Position numbers and translations under genes: made by a program. A stretch of 18,106 nt of DNA. Source: an uncultured Bacilli bacterium. GTDB taxonomy: Bacteria; Bacillota_I; Bacilli_A; RF39; UBA660. The notes under the pieces were generated by a model. That model was not told the origin of the DNA. It saw only the letters and a program-made list of their open reading frames with translations, and did not search any database. Below, piece by piece: positions 6,153 to 14,242 of this stretch (within the stretch, counting starts at the first letter, position 1; every line of letters begins with the position of its first letter). The stretch lies in NCBI GenBank assembly GCA_934098555.1, contig CAKOOQ010000024.1:1-18106 (forward strand), in the 5' to 3' direction.

Positions 6153-6666
6153 AAAGACAAAAAACTTGGGTGATTAAAATAAGAGGGACACCCCAAGTAA
6201 AATATTTTTGTTTTGTTTTATGATGAAATACATACATGGCTATAAGGCCACCTAAAGAACCCCCTAAAAAACACATGCCCAGTAAAGTAAAAACTTTAAT
6301 GCGCCACTTATGTTTCTGGGCTCTTTTTTTATCCAAGCCAAAAAGAAAAAAAGTAAGAATATTCATAATAATGACATAAATAATTATTTCGCTATTCGTT
6401 TTAACGGCAATCGTATAGTCATTTTTCACCAAAACATAACAACATATTTGAATAAAAAAAAGGCATATCGAAATCACGAAAGAAAACATAACCTCCTTTT
6501 GAATAGGTCTGTCAAACAAAATTAAAAACAGTAAAACCCCAAGAGAGCCGCCTAAAAAAGAAGCTAAAATAACCCCATTATCTAACTTTCTGTTAAAGTG
6601 TTTATTTAGTAGCCCCAAAAGAAAGCCGATTATATTGATACCTATAAAATATAATATTAAATTCAT
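6130..6666 (-). CDS. DUF1294 membrane protein with two domain copies
   Basis: The 178-residue membrane protein has a clear DUF1294 domain in its second half (about 95-170): NILTFFLFGLDKKRAQKHKWRI, then FLGGSLGGLIAMYVFHHKTK, then YFTWGVPLILITQ. The first half (about 5-75) is a diverged copy: NIIGFLLGLLNKHFNRKL, FLGGSLGVLLFLILF, then hydrophobic sequence ending FFIQI. The HHKTK motif is lost in the first copy (DRPIQK). DUF1294 proteins are usually about 90 residues with one copy. The function of the family is unknown. The ATG at 6666 is chosen because AAGGA lies 10 nt upstream; an in-frame TTG at 6693 would put that ribosome site inside the gene. A possible structured leader lies upstream. Confidence 0.85.
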   Translation of the reverse strand: MNLILYFIGINIIGFLLGLLNKHFNRKLDNGVILASFLGGSLGVLLFLILFDRPIQKEVMFSFVISICLFFIQICCYVLVKNDYTIAVKTNSEIIIYVIIMNILTFFLFGLDKKRAQKHKWRIKVFTLLGMCFLGGSLGGLIAMYVFHHKTKQKYFTWGVPLILITQVFCLFAILSFS

Positions 6667-6744
6667 CGCATCCGTCCTTATACTTCTAAACAACTAAACT
6701 ATATCATAAATTTGCCCTATTTTACATTTTAACTCTTTACTATC

Positions 6745-6771
6745 AAAAAAATAAGACCCTTAAGGCCTTAT
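6745..6771 (-). terminator. Terminator-like hairpin upstream of the DUF1294 gene
   Basis: On the minus strand ATAAGGCC pairs with GGTCTTAT (one mismatch) around a 5-nt loop (6771-6751), followed by seven T. It lies about 80 nt before the DUF1294 start codon and about 140 nt beyond the terminator of the NERD gene, so it must end a separate transcript or act as an attenuator. Confidence 0.6.
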
Positions 6772-6887
6772 CTATATATCTAACTTTTTATTAGCGTCAT
6801 TTATAGCTTTAAAATTATGTTTCTGTGAAACAAATGTAAACATTTAGGAGAAAATGTCTCCTAATATTGCTCATATTAGCTATTATA
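6745..6887 (-). ncRNA. Candidate small RNA or attenuated leader
   Basis: This 143-bp stretch between two genes holds an ordered set of elements on the minus strand. A TATAAT box is at 6887-6882, with a weak TTAATA 17 bp upstream. Hairpin 1 is TTAGGAGA/TCTCCTAA (6864-6844). It is followed by an AAATGT/ACATTT hairpin (6845-6832) that shares its first bases with hairpin 1, so those two are alternatives. Next is TGTTTC/GAAACA (6832-6818). The terminator hairpin at 6771-6745 ends the set. A transcript of about 130 nt would result. I recognise no riboswitch class (no T-box sequence, for example). It could be a free small RNA or the leader of the DUF1294 gene. Evidence is structural only. Confidence 0.35.
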
Positions 6888-6912
6888 TGTTTTATTACAA
6901 AAATTATTAAGC

Positions 6913-6951
6913 AAAAAAAGAATCTTTTAGTTTATCCTAAGAAGATTCTTT
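6913..6951 (-). terminator. Terminator of the NERD-HRDC gene
   Basis: On the minus strand AAAGAATCTT (6951-6942) pairs perfectly with AAGATTCTTT (6926-6917), extended by an inner TTAG/CTAA after one mismatch, and is followed by seven T. The 5' arm encodes the last residues of the gene; the stop TAG is at 6939-6937. Confidence 0.88.
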
Positions 6952-7908
6952 AATAATTTTAATAATATCGTCTCCATGAACTTTTACTTTAATTGCCGGT
7001 AATATTTCTTTTAAATCAGTAATATTTAAAGGTTTTAAAGTAATTATTTTATTTAATTCTTCATCATTAAAAATATAATAGGCTGGTACATTCATTTTCT
7101 TAGCTTTTTCTTTTCGAAAATTTTTCAATTTGATCAAAAGTTCCTCATTCTTTAAAGGGACTTGTTTATACTTACTAGCTAGACTACTATATTCATTGGT
7201 ATTGATTTCTAAAAATTTATTAGCTATCTTCAACATACCATTAGAACTTATTAATAAATCTTTGTCATAATTTACAAGGTCATTTTTTATATATGTAGTT
7301 AATTGATCTATTCTAATTGTATTTTTTTTCACACTTTCAGGTGCTTTTTTTACATCCAAAATAGACTTTGAGTTAGCTAAAACAACTAAAGGTTTATACC
7401 ATAAATTATCAAATTTTTTTTCATTTAAAATCGTTAATAAAGAACTATTTTTAGATAACCATCTTTTCTTTAAAATATCTTTATGTCTCATAGCCTGCGT
7501 ATAAGGAGAATAAATAGCTTCCCTTATCTTTTTTCCCCCTAGGTCATATTCTCGTTGAAACTCTCCTTTATTATCAACATATATATTACCTATTAAATTT
7601 TTACATTCAATGAGATATATAAAACCTTTAGAAACAACCACAAAATCTATTTGAGCTTTTAAATCTTCATAAGAAATTGTTATGTCTCTTAAAACATATA
7701 ATCCTAAATTAGCGCATTTTAACTCATAAGCAATCGCCTCTTCCCCCTTAATACCCCACTCTAAAAGTTTGATATCTTTAGCCAAAGATAAACTATTATT
7801 ACTCTTTTGTAATTCTTTTAACTCATTTAATTGCTTTTCTAAATTACTATCTTCTTTTAAAAAAACAGTATCTTTAAAAGGCTTAAATATATTATCTATT
7901 ATACCCAT
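6937..7908 (-). CDS. NERD nuclease-domain protein with C-terminal HRDC domain
   Basis: The protein has 323 residues from the ATG at 7908, chosen for AAGGAGAA 7 nt upstream (an ATG-rich stretch further up lacks such a site). After an N-terminal helical stretch of about 40 residues comes a NERD domain: WGIKGEEAIAYEL (about 51-63, Glu in GEE), AQIDFVVVSKGFIYLIECKN (Asp88, Glu101 and Lys103, forming the D...ExK set of PD-(D/E)XK nucleases) and SPYTQAMRH. The end (about 255-323) reads LIKLKNFRKEKAKKMNVPAYYIFNDEELNKI and then LKPLNITDLKEI, the pattern of an HRDC nucleic-acid binding domain as in RecQ helicases. No helicase motifs are present. DNA cleavage or processing is a reasonable inference, though substrate and role are unknown. 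It is a single-gene unit ended by a strong terminator. Confidence 0.85.
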   Translation of the reverse strand: MGIIDNIFKPFKDTVFLKEDSNLEKQLNELKELQKSNNSLSLAKDIKLLEWGIKGEEAIAYELKCANLGLYVLRDITISYEDLKAQIDFVVVSKGFIYLIECKNLIGNIYVDNKGEFQREYDLGGKKIREAIYSPYTQAMRHKDILKKRWLSKNSSLLTILNEKKFDNLWYKPLVVLANSKSILDVKKAPESVKKNTIRIDQLTTYIKNDLVNYDKDLLISSNGMLKIANKFLEINTNEYSSLASKYKQVPLKNEELLIKLKNFRKEKAKKMNVPAYYIFNDEELNKIITLKPLNITDLKEILPAIKVKVHGDDIIKIIKESS

Positions 7909-7935
7909 AAATAAATTCTCCTTGTATATAACCAA

Positions 7936-7941
7936 ATTATA
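7936..7941 (-). promoter_or_regulatory. Possible -10 box of the NERD-HRDC gene
   Basis: A perfect TATAAT on the minus strand, 27 nt before the chosen ATG. The sequence 17 bp upstream (TTTATT) is a poor -35 box, so the call rests on the -10 alone. Confidence 0.4.
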
Positions 7942-8055
7942 CATCATATTTAAAAAGTAATAAATGTCTTAATTTATAATCCTATATTTATATAACATTC
8001 CTAATAATTGAAATAAAAGAATTGCAATTATAATTTTTTCAAACAGATGTTATAT

Positions 8056-8078
8056 AAAAAAAAGACTTCTTCAGTCTT
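8056..8078 (-). terminator. Terminator downstream of the VanZ gene
   Basis: On the minus strand AAGACT (8078-8073) pairs with AGTCTT (8067-8062) around a 5-nt loop, followed by a T run. It lies about 115 nt after the VanZ stop. Between stop and hairpin (8079-8193) I see no gene. Confidence 0.7.
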
Positions 8079-8193
8079 CCTATATTGATTTATATTTCTG
8101 TGTATTTTGGTAACATCAATATTTTCTCTTACTTCTTTTAAAAAAAATTCGGTAATTTTAATACTGATGAAAAATCATGCATGTTCTAAATAA

Positions 8194-8703
8194 TTATTTT
8201 AATATATTAGCAGCTTTTTTATGATTTTTAAAAAACTGATAATAAATCAAGCATCCCACAGTGGCGCCAAATGTATCAATCATTACGTCACTAAATTGTC
8301 CCGTTCGTCCTACAACAAATAATTGATGAAATTCATCCGTACAGGCATATAAAAAACAAAGAAAAACAGCGATAAATACTTTACTAGATTGACATTTATC
8401 ATTCAAAAATTGATAATTAATAATCAATATTCCTAAAATCAAATAAAAACATGCATGTGCCAATTTTCTAAGTGGCTTATTTAAATCATTTACAAGTTGA
8501 TTTTGTTGATTTGAATTTTTCTTTTCCACATTAATAGTTTGTGTCGAATCTACGACTTTTGCGATTATCTTTTTGCTTTTATAATTTGAATCCAAAGAAG
8601 ACATGGATGACATAAAAAAGATTATTATCATCCATATCAAAATCGATAAAAAAGAAATTATTTCTTTCAAATTCTTATGTAGATATCCTTTATTCTCTTT
8701 CAT
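8194..8703 (-). CDS. VanZ-family membrane protein
   Basis: The 169-residue membrane protein has TM segments at about 13-33, 84-98, 107-123 and 139-157. The VanZ landmarks are visible: RKLAHACFYLILG, then YACTDEFHQLFVVGRTGQFSDVMIDTFGATVG. VanZ proteins are small membrane proteins; the founding member gives low-level teicoplanin resistance, while most relatives have no proven role in antibiotic resistance. A hydrophilic loop with an NSNQQNQ stretch separates TM1 from the rest. GAAAGGAAAAAG precedes the ATG. It lies 172 nt after the flippase gene of the polysaccharide operon on the same strand, with no strong terminator between, so it may be transcribed partly by read-through. A link to envelope polymer synthesis is possible but not shown. 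Confidence 0.88.
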   Translation of the reverse strand: MKENKGYLHKNLKEIISFLSILIWMIIIFFMSSMSSLDSNYKSKKIIAKVVDSTQTINVEKKNSNQQNQLVNDLNKPLRKLAHACFYLILGILIINYQFLNDKCQSSKVFIAVFLCFLYACTDEFHQLFVVGRTGQFSDVMIDTFGATVGCLIYYQFFKNHKKAANILK

Positions 8704-8875
8704 CTTTTTCCTTTCTTTTATTTAACTTCCAATAACAAATTTTAAATTTTATACACCATTACATAATATTTTTTCATAATAAGCATCTGCCGAATTTGTA
8801 TTAACTTACTTTTACCAAATTCATGTAAACGATTTGCAAAAATGTATTTTTGAAGTAAATTGAATACTCACCTAT

Positions 8876-10309
8876 CTATTTGCCGTTTGTCAATTTTTTA
8901 CGTATAATTTTTTTTGCGTTAATACTTTTGTTTTTTTTACCAAGAAAAGGTTTTATATAATTACGATATAAAGCAATAATGTATTTATTAAAAAAAACAA
9001 TATAAACCGAAAATAAAATTGCAAAGTATAAAATGAATCCAACAATAGAATTAAAACGGTAACCAGTGTATAGATATGACGAAAAAATGATAAACATCGC
9101 CAAATATTCTGAAATATTAAAACGATATGGATTATTTTTCCTCAATTCGCATATTATCATCCATATTAAAGTCGTGATAAATGTTGCAAACGCAAAACTA
9201 GTAATATTTGGATATAAGCAATAAAATGCATAATTAAGCACAACGGCTATAATTAACATAAAAAACATTTGAAAAAAATATATATTTTGGCGTTTTTGTG
9301 ACTTGTAAATATTAACATATATGCCTTTTATTATTATATTAAACGCTTGCGCACCAAACAATAAAAAAATGATATTATTTGCCTGTTCATATTTCGTTAA
9401 AAAATGTTCTAAAATGAATTTTGCTGGATATGCTGCGCCTATAATAATAAAGCCCCATAGTAATACATATCTTTTAATCTCATTAATTTTATTTATACTT
9501 GGTTTTTTACAAAAATAATTATACATAAAAACAGTAATAGGTGTTATAAATATGTTAACAATATTTTCCATACTTACTGAAAATGAATAAATTGCAAATT
9601 TGGAAGAATCCATTAAAATTTTCACAAACCATCTATCCAAACCAGTAAAAATGCCGCTTGAAAAATTTCCTAACATTAAAACAAAACCGTCTGAAATATT
9701 TGCTTTAATTTCATTTAGTGATATTGATCCTTTTTTTATGAAATGTAAGCGCTTTTCAAGTTTATAAGTTAGGTATCCAGAAATCAAAATTCCAAATATT
9801 ACTTGGGCATAAATATAATAATTAGAATTATCACTTTTAAACAAAAAAAGTAACAAAATATTTACAATAAAAATGACAATTTTTTCAATATTTAAAGATT
9901 TTCCATATAGATCAAATTCTCCCGTCGCCTGATATAAAGATTTTAAATAGCCTAAAATATTATAGGAAAAAATTCCAAAAGAAAAGGCAATAACAATGGA
10001 ATCTTTTAGAAATAAACCAACAATTAAAACTAAAAAAGTCATCAAAATAATCAAAAGAAAATAATTTATAAAATTTTTTGCAATGCTTTCTTTATCAATA
10101 GAATCAATTGATAACCCACCATATTTTAGATACATCCCATCATTGTACCCTAAGCTAAAAAAACCAGCATATGTTATGTATAAGGCATAGGTTTTTACCA
10201 TTGAATAGGACTCGATACTCAAATACTTAGGTAGCAAAAAATTGGTTAGAATTCCTATCACCATAGTAATAATATTGGCAGACATTATTTGAAATAATCC
10301 CTTTTTCAT
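8876..10309 (-). CDS. Wzx-type oligosaccharide flippase
   Basis: The 477-residue protein is hydrophobic almost throughout, with roughly 12-14 TM segments. It opens MKKGLFQIMSANIITMVIGILTNFLLPKYLS, the typical first helix of polysaccharide transporters of the MOP superfamily (Polysacc_synt type). Further features are a charged loop (KLEKRLHFIKKG), FVLMLGNFSSGIFTGLDRWFV with the membrane Asp-Arg found in these flippases, and a very basic C-terminus (KKIIRKKL). It should carry undecaprenyl-linked repeat units across the membrane. AGAAAGGAG 8 nt before the ATG supports the start. It is the last gene of the polysaccharide operon, 47 nt after the capsule glycosyltransferase gene. No clear terminator follows. 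Confidence 0.88.
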   Translation of the reverse strand: MKKGLFQIMSANIITMVIGILTNFLLPKYLSIESYSMVKTYALYITYAGFFSLGYNDGMYLKYGGLSIDSIDKESIAKNFINYFLLIILMTFLVLIVGLFLKDSIVIAFSFGIFSYNILGYLKSLYQATGEFDLYGKSLNIEKIVIFIVNILLLFLFKSDNSNYYIYAQVIFGILISGYLTYKLEKRLHFIKKGSISLNEIKANISDGFVLMLGNFSSGIFTGLDRWFVKILMDSSKFAIYSFSVSMENIVNIFITPITVFMYNYFCKKPSINKINEIKRYVLLWGFIIIGAAYPAKFILEHFLTKYEQANNIIFLLFGAQAFNIIIKGIYVNIYKSQKRQNIYFFQMFFMLIIAVVLNYAFYCLYPNITSFAFATFITTLIWMIICELRKNNPYRFNISEYLAMFIIFSSYLYTGYRFNSIVGFILYFAILFSVYIVFFNKYIIALYRNYIKPFLGKKNKSINAKKIIRKKLTNGK

Positions 10310-10356
10310 TTTTGGTACTCCTTTCTACTTTTAAATTTGCATAAATTTTATTTGAG

Positions 10357-11340
10357 TTATATAGCTTTCTTTTTATTACTTTTAGTACTCGCACAGCGCC
10401 GTAAAATCTCACCATAAAATGTTAAATGACCATCTTGTTCTTTTATCAATTTTCTTTTATAATTCATTTTATACAAGTATGTCTGACTATTATCTATATC
10501 AAATTTTTCCTTTTCATATGGCATTGTATAATATTTCTCAATCTTAAAAATATCTGTGTTATTCATTGGAACAGCATCTATAATATTTTTAATTCCATCA
10601 ATATAATCATATCCTAATGAAATTATACAATCTAAAAATAAATACGTGATTGGAAAATTTTCATTTTTCCAATATTCAAGCAAAAAATGTTTTATATACG
10701 ACATAAAAAAATTATTTTTTGATGACATGAAAACACTCGTCGTCCATTTACCACGACATATATGATAATCTGCGTAAAGACCATGTTTAACTGTGTAAAA
10801 TGAATAGTTATAAATTTCATTATCGTACTCGCGATTAATAAAAATGGTAGCGTCTAACCATATTCCTCCATATTTTTCTAGTAACGAAACCCGTAGTAAA
10901 TCAGAAAAATGCGTTAATGATATTTCTTTATTTTCTAGTTTTTCTAATATATAATCTGGAAATTTTACGTAATCAGAAAAATTTTCTGCCGAAAGCATAA
11001 TCAGCTCGTGATTGCCTAAATGCTTTTTAATAGACTTTAGACACGAACTAACTATTTCAGGGCAATTATCAAATCCTTGCCACCAAAACACAAAAACCTT
11101 TGAATCACTCTCTATTTTATTTGGTAAAGTGTCTATATTTTGATAATCGTTAAAAACATAATTGTATTTTTTATATAAATATTTTTTTACAGAATTATTT
11201 CTTTTTATAATAAAATACTTTTTAATAAAAATTATTTTTTTAAAAGCAATTTCTATAAAAAATTCATACAGTGCATATTTAAAGCCAAAACAATGACCTA
11301 TTTTAAAAATATCATTTAATTTTCTTATCAATTTTTTCAT
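10357..11340 (-). CDS. Capsule-type glycosyltransferase (GT32-like, Caps_synth family)
   Basis: The protein has about 327 residues. The first 60 are basic and membrane-associating. The catalytic core follows: VFVFWWQGFDNCPEIVSSCL, then LIMLSAENFSDYV, then SLTHFSDLLRVSLLEKYGGIW and LDATIF. The 'H-x-SD-LLR--LL--YGGIWLDAT' block is the hallmark of the GT32-like 'capsular polysaccharide synthesis' family, with the Asp of WLDAT as a DXD-like metal/nucleotide-sugar ligand. It should add a sugar to the lipid-linked repeat unit on the cytoplasmic face. The start is uncertain: ATG at 11340 (GGAG close upstream) or GTG at 11349. Either overlaps the acetyltransferase gene by 29-38 bp, implying coupling. 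The sugar donor cannot be told from sequence. Confidence 0.82.
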   Translation of the reverse strand: MKKLIRKLNDIFKIGHCFGFKYALYEFFIEIAFKKIIFIKKYFIIKRNNSVKKYLYKKYNYVFNDYQNIDTLPNKIESDSKVFVFWWQGFDNCPEIVSSCLKSIKKHLGNHELIMLSAENFSDYVKFPDYILEKLENKEISLTHFSDLLRVSLLEKYGGIWLDATIFINREYDNEIYNYSFYTVKHGLYADYHICRGKWTTSVFMSSKNNFFMSYIKHFLLEYWKNENFPITYLFLDCIISLGYDYIDGIKNIIDAVPMNNTDIFKIEKYYTMPYEKEKFDIDNSQTYLYKMNYKRKLIKEQDGHLTFYGEILRRCASTKSNKKKAI

Positions 11341-11998
11341 ATTCTCCACACTTTGCTTTATTTATTTTTTTGACTATATTATCAACATTTTCTGATGTTA
11401 TATTCTCATACAATGATTTTAATATTTCTTCATCTAGACGAACTTTATATAAATCTATGCCTTTAATTTGTTCTATTATATTTTCATCAAATCTGTATTT
11501 TATTAATTTAGCAGGATTCCCACCTACAATAGCATAAGGAGAAACGTCTTTAGTAACAACAGAACCAGCGGCAATAATCGCCCCTTTTCCAATCTTTACT
11601 CCTGACATTATAAAAGCTCTTTCGCCAATCCAAACTTCATCTTCAATTACAATAGGGCCTTTGGAAAGTGAATCCGATTTAGCCTTAAACTTTTTTACTG
11701 CAAAAGGATAAGTTGTTATACAATGATAATTATGTTCACCGCCTAACAAAAATTTTACATCGGCGGCAATAGAAACATCATTTCCAATAGTAAGAGACTC
11801 TTTTTCGTTGCCAGAATAACCAATATTTACAGTTCCATAAGTATTTACACCAACATTTACTTTATCAGATAAAATAAAGCTTAATGAGTTTTGATTAGTA
11901 ATCTCTCCCAATCTTGTATAATTATGACGATTTTTTTTTCTCCATAAATACCTACCATATACTTTTTTAATTTTAAAAGATATTTTTTTTAAAATCAT
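11312..11998 (-). CDS. Hexapeptide-repeat O-acetyltransferase (CatB-related)
   Basis: The 228-residue protein has a left-handed beta-helix built from hexapeptide repeats: IGNDVSIAADVKFLLGG, then IVIEDEVWIGERAFIMSGVKIGKGAIIAAGSVVTKDV and PYAIVGGNPAKLIKYRF, the last being the classic end of CatB/LacA/NodL-type acetyltransferases. His89 in GGEHNYH is the expected catalytic base, and the loop HCITTYPF fits this group. It probably transfers acetyl from acetyl-CoA to a sugar of the repeat unit in the cytoplasm. It starts on an ATGA overlap with the polymerase gene (11995-11998), with GGTGG upstream, and its 3' end overlaps the next gene, so it is embedded in the operon. The basic N-terminus (LKKISFKIKKVYGRYLWRKK) may bind membrane or substrate. 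Confidence 0.88.
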   Translation of the reverse strand: MILKKISFKIKKVYGRYLWRKKNRHNYTRLGEITNQNSLSFILSDKVNVGVNTYGTVNIGYSGNEKESLTIGNDVSIAADVKFLLGGEHNYHCITTYPFAVKKFKAKSDSLSKGPIVIEDEVWIGERAFIMSGVKIGKGAIIAAGSVVTKDVSPYAIVGGNPAKLIKYRFDENIIEQIKGIDLYKVRLDEEILKSLYENITSENVDNIVKKINKAKCGEYEKIDKKIK

Positions 11999-13338
11999 TT
12001 ATTTTCCACCCATCTATCTATCTTTATTTTATAATCTTCAATGTGAACATGAACCATTATCCAATAAACAATGTACAATACCAAAAAGGAAGTAAACATA
12101 TTAAACGAGATATAATTCTTAAAAAAGCAATCATCTATAGCTATTTCATAAATATGATATAACAAATAGGAATAAAAAAACATTTGCCAACGAAACTTTT
12201 TTTCGTTATTTATTCTTTTTAATTTGGAATAAAAGATATTATAGAATAAAGAACATATGAATTGCAATAAAAAGACGCCGATTATACCAAAATCATTATA
12301 ATATCTTCTTATTGCACCATACACATTACCAATTGTCATGCCATTAGAAGTTCGAAATTCTAAGTTTGTATTGGTTAAATATACATTACTAACATCAACT
12401 ATTCCAAATTTTTGCAAAGTACTATACAAACCAGTGAAAGTTTCTTGTCCAATAATCATTTTAGTATTTACAGGCGGATTCTGAATATATAAATTGAAGT
12501 TTTGAATGGACCCGCCAATATAATATGAAATATAATCTATAATTGAATTAACACTATTTCCAAGTCGTATTAAATATTTCAAAAAATAAAATCCTGTTAA
12601 ACTAAAACATAATATTAATAGTCCTTTTTTTATGTATTTAAAACTGATTGGTTTTTGCCAATTATTATTTTTCATATCAGAAAAATAAATCACTGAAAAA
12701 CTTGTGCCAATCATCCATAATATATATCCTCTTCCGCCACCAATTAAATTCTGTAATGCTGTCAAAAAAACGATAAAAGCCAAATATTTGTTATTTTTTT
12801 TGTCTATGTTCTTAAACTGAAGATTATAACTTAATATAAAAATTGAACAGAAACCCATTGCCCTTCCTAATTTTAAGAGCTGATTCATCAACGTCGATAA
12901 ACTTTCAGCATCGGAATTTACGGCTGTATATGTTCTATAATAATAAGCCATTCCAAAAAGGCCAAGGTTATTACCACCTATTAAAGATATCGCATATACT
13001 TCTTTTATATAAAAAAAAGTAATTATAATATCAATAAATAAAAAAATTAATAATATTTTTTTATCTACGCGAATTGGAGTAGATTTTATCGGTCTGTTTT
13101 TTTTATTTTTATTAAAAAATATACACGGTAGAGCAAAAGCCGTCAATCCAACTACCATTACAAAAAATGTTTTTAACGAGTAAACAATGCCCCATGATTT
13201 TATATTAATAAGGGCAAAGCCTATCGATATGGTATACATTATAATTGCCAAAACACTAGGTGCAAGGATATCACGTTTACACATTAAATAAGTGCAAAGC
13301 ATTAAAAAAATAGAAAAAACAAATAACAGGTATAACAT
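11995..13338 (-). CDS. Wzy-like O-antigen/capsule repeat-unit polymerase
   Basis: The 447-residue protein is integral membrane, with about 10-12 TM segments separated by short loops and one larger outer loop (about 275-345). That loop includes GQETFTGLYSTLQKFGI and RRYYNDFGIIGVF. The arrangement matches the diverse O-antigen polymerase families: TM-rich, a polymerase-type GGGRGY near residue 200, a long periplasmic-type loop in the second half, and an 'R-x-YNDFG--G' motif. It should join lipid-linked repeat units on the outer side. Sequence identity in this family is always low, so the call rests on topology, motifs and its place between glycosyltransferase and flippase genes. It begins 4 nt after the GT2 gene, with AGGAGA in that gene's end. 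Confidence 0.82.
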   Translation of the reverse strand: MLYLLFVFSIFLMLCTYLMCKRDILAPSVLAIIMYTISIGFALINIKSWGIVYSLKTFFVMVVGLTAFALPCIFFNKNKKNRPIKSTPIRVDKKILLIFLFIDIIITFFYIKEVYAISLIGGNNLGLFGMAYYYRTYTAVNSDAESLSTLMNQLLKLGRAMGFCSIFILSYNLQFKNIDKKNNKYLAFIVFLTALQNLIGGGRGYILWMIGTSFSVIYFSDMKNNNWQKPISFKYIKKGLLILCFSLTGFYFLKYLIRLGNSVNSIIDYISYYIGGSIQNFNLYIQNPPVNTKMIIGQETFTGLYSTLQKFGIVDVSNVYLTNTNLEFRTSNGMTIGNVYGAIRRYYNDFGIIGVFLLQFICSLFYNIFYSKLKRINNEKKFRWQMFFYSYLLYHIYEIAIDDCFFKNYISFNMFTSFLVLYIVYWIMVHVHIEDYKIKIDRWVENK

Positions 13339-13342
13339 ATTT

Positions 13343-14242
13343 TTATATTTCTCCTCTCAAAGAATAATAAATATCTACAAAATAAAGTCTTAAAGTGTAA
13401 TAATATTTAATATTTTTAACTGATAAAATTAATTTTATCATATTTTTTTCTTTCAAATTTTTTAATCTATTTTCAAAAACAATTTTCTGTCTTAAAAAAA
13501 ATTTTTTCTCTTTACATCCTTCACTTATATTTATCATGTACTCAATATTTCTAATCTGTTCTTGAATTGCTTCTAGCCTTTTTTGACGGCTATTTTTCTT
13601 GTTATTTGAAGCATTTGTGTCATGACGACGATATTTCATGGTGACCCTATTCAAATGCCATACTCTTCCCTGCAAAGAGGCTATATGCCATAGTAAATTG
13701 TCATGTGGAATTGTAAAGTCAATATTTTCTTTGTATAAGTTGACAAGTTCTTTGCTTATGCAAAATGAACAACCTGGACGCGGTGTATTGACACAGTGAT
13801 TCAGATTAAAAGATTTTTTTATCTTTCTTAATCCTAAACGTTCTTCTTTTACCCTATTTTTACAGCCGTCTTGATAAAAAGATTTTAAATTAGACATTAA
13901 AAGAAGCAACTTACCTTTTTCCATTTGTTTCAACATAACCGCAATTTTGTCTTTTAACCAAATATCATCTTGATCACTCAAAAATATATAATCACCACGG
14001 CAAGCTATAATAGCAGCATAGAAATTTTTTTTATAACCAACATTGACCTTATTTTGTTTAATGTCCCACTTTATATTTGGATATTTTTTGGAATAATTTA
14101 TCAGAAATTCAAATGTGCCATCTTTAGAAAAATCATCTCTAATAACTATTTCATCGGGTAATTTTGTCTGATTAATTATAGAATCAAGTTGTTCTTTTAT
14201 GTATCTTTTACCATTATAAGTTGCCATTGCAACACTAATCAT
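13343..14242 (-). CDS. GT2-family glycosyltransferase (rhamnosyltransferase-like)
   Basis: The protein has 299 residues from the ATG at 14242. AAGGAGGTG 4 nt upstream decides this start, and a longer reading frame would run through the ribosome site. The GT-A fold is clear: ISVAMATYNGKRYIKEQLDS, then LPDEIVIRDDFSKDGT, NVGYKKNFYAAI, and FLSDQDDIW with the DxD metal site as in RfbF/WbbL-type rhamnosyltransferases. HDNLLWHIASL and MKYRRHD lie further on. The C-terminal 80 residues are basic and helical (for example KEKKFFLRQKIVFENRLKNL) and may sit on the membrane. It should add one sugar to the undecaprenyl-linked unit; rhamnose is a guess from the DQDDIW subgroup. The gene overlaps the end of the upstream GT4 gene by 8 bp. 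Confidence 0.88.
   Translation of the reverse strand: MISVAMATYNGKRYIKEQLDSIINQTKLPDEIVIRDDFSKDGTFEFLINYSKKYPNIKWDIKQNKVNVGYKKNFYAAIIACRGDYIFLSDQDDIWLKDKIAVMLKQMEKGKLLLLMSNLKSFYQDGCKNRVKEERLGLRKIKKSFNLNHCVNTPRPGCSFCISKELVNLYKENIDFTIPHDNLLWHIASLQGRVWHLNRVTMKYRRHDTNASNNKKNSRQKRLEAIQEQIRNIEYMINISEGCKEKKFFLRQKIVFENRLKNLKEKNMIKLILSVKNIKYYYTLRLYFVDIYYSLRGEI

Noticed and set aside
6310..6525. Plus-strand open frame inside the DUF1294 gene
   Set aside because: Antisense to clear domain motifs, low complexity, no ribosome site.
8820..8875. Terminator for the polysaccharide operon (CAAAAAT/ATTTTTG hairpin)
   Set aside because: The stem is only A-T pairs closed by one C-G, with a 2-4 nt loop and no T tract after it.
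10227..10415. Small minus-strand frame between the capsule glycosyltransferase and flippase genes
   Set aside because: Overlaps both real genes in another frame, has no ribosome site and no recognisable features.
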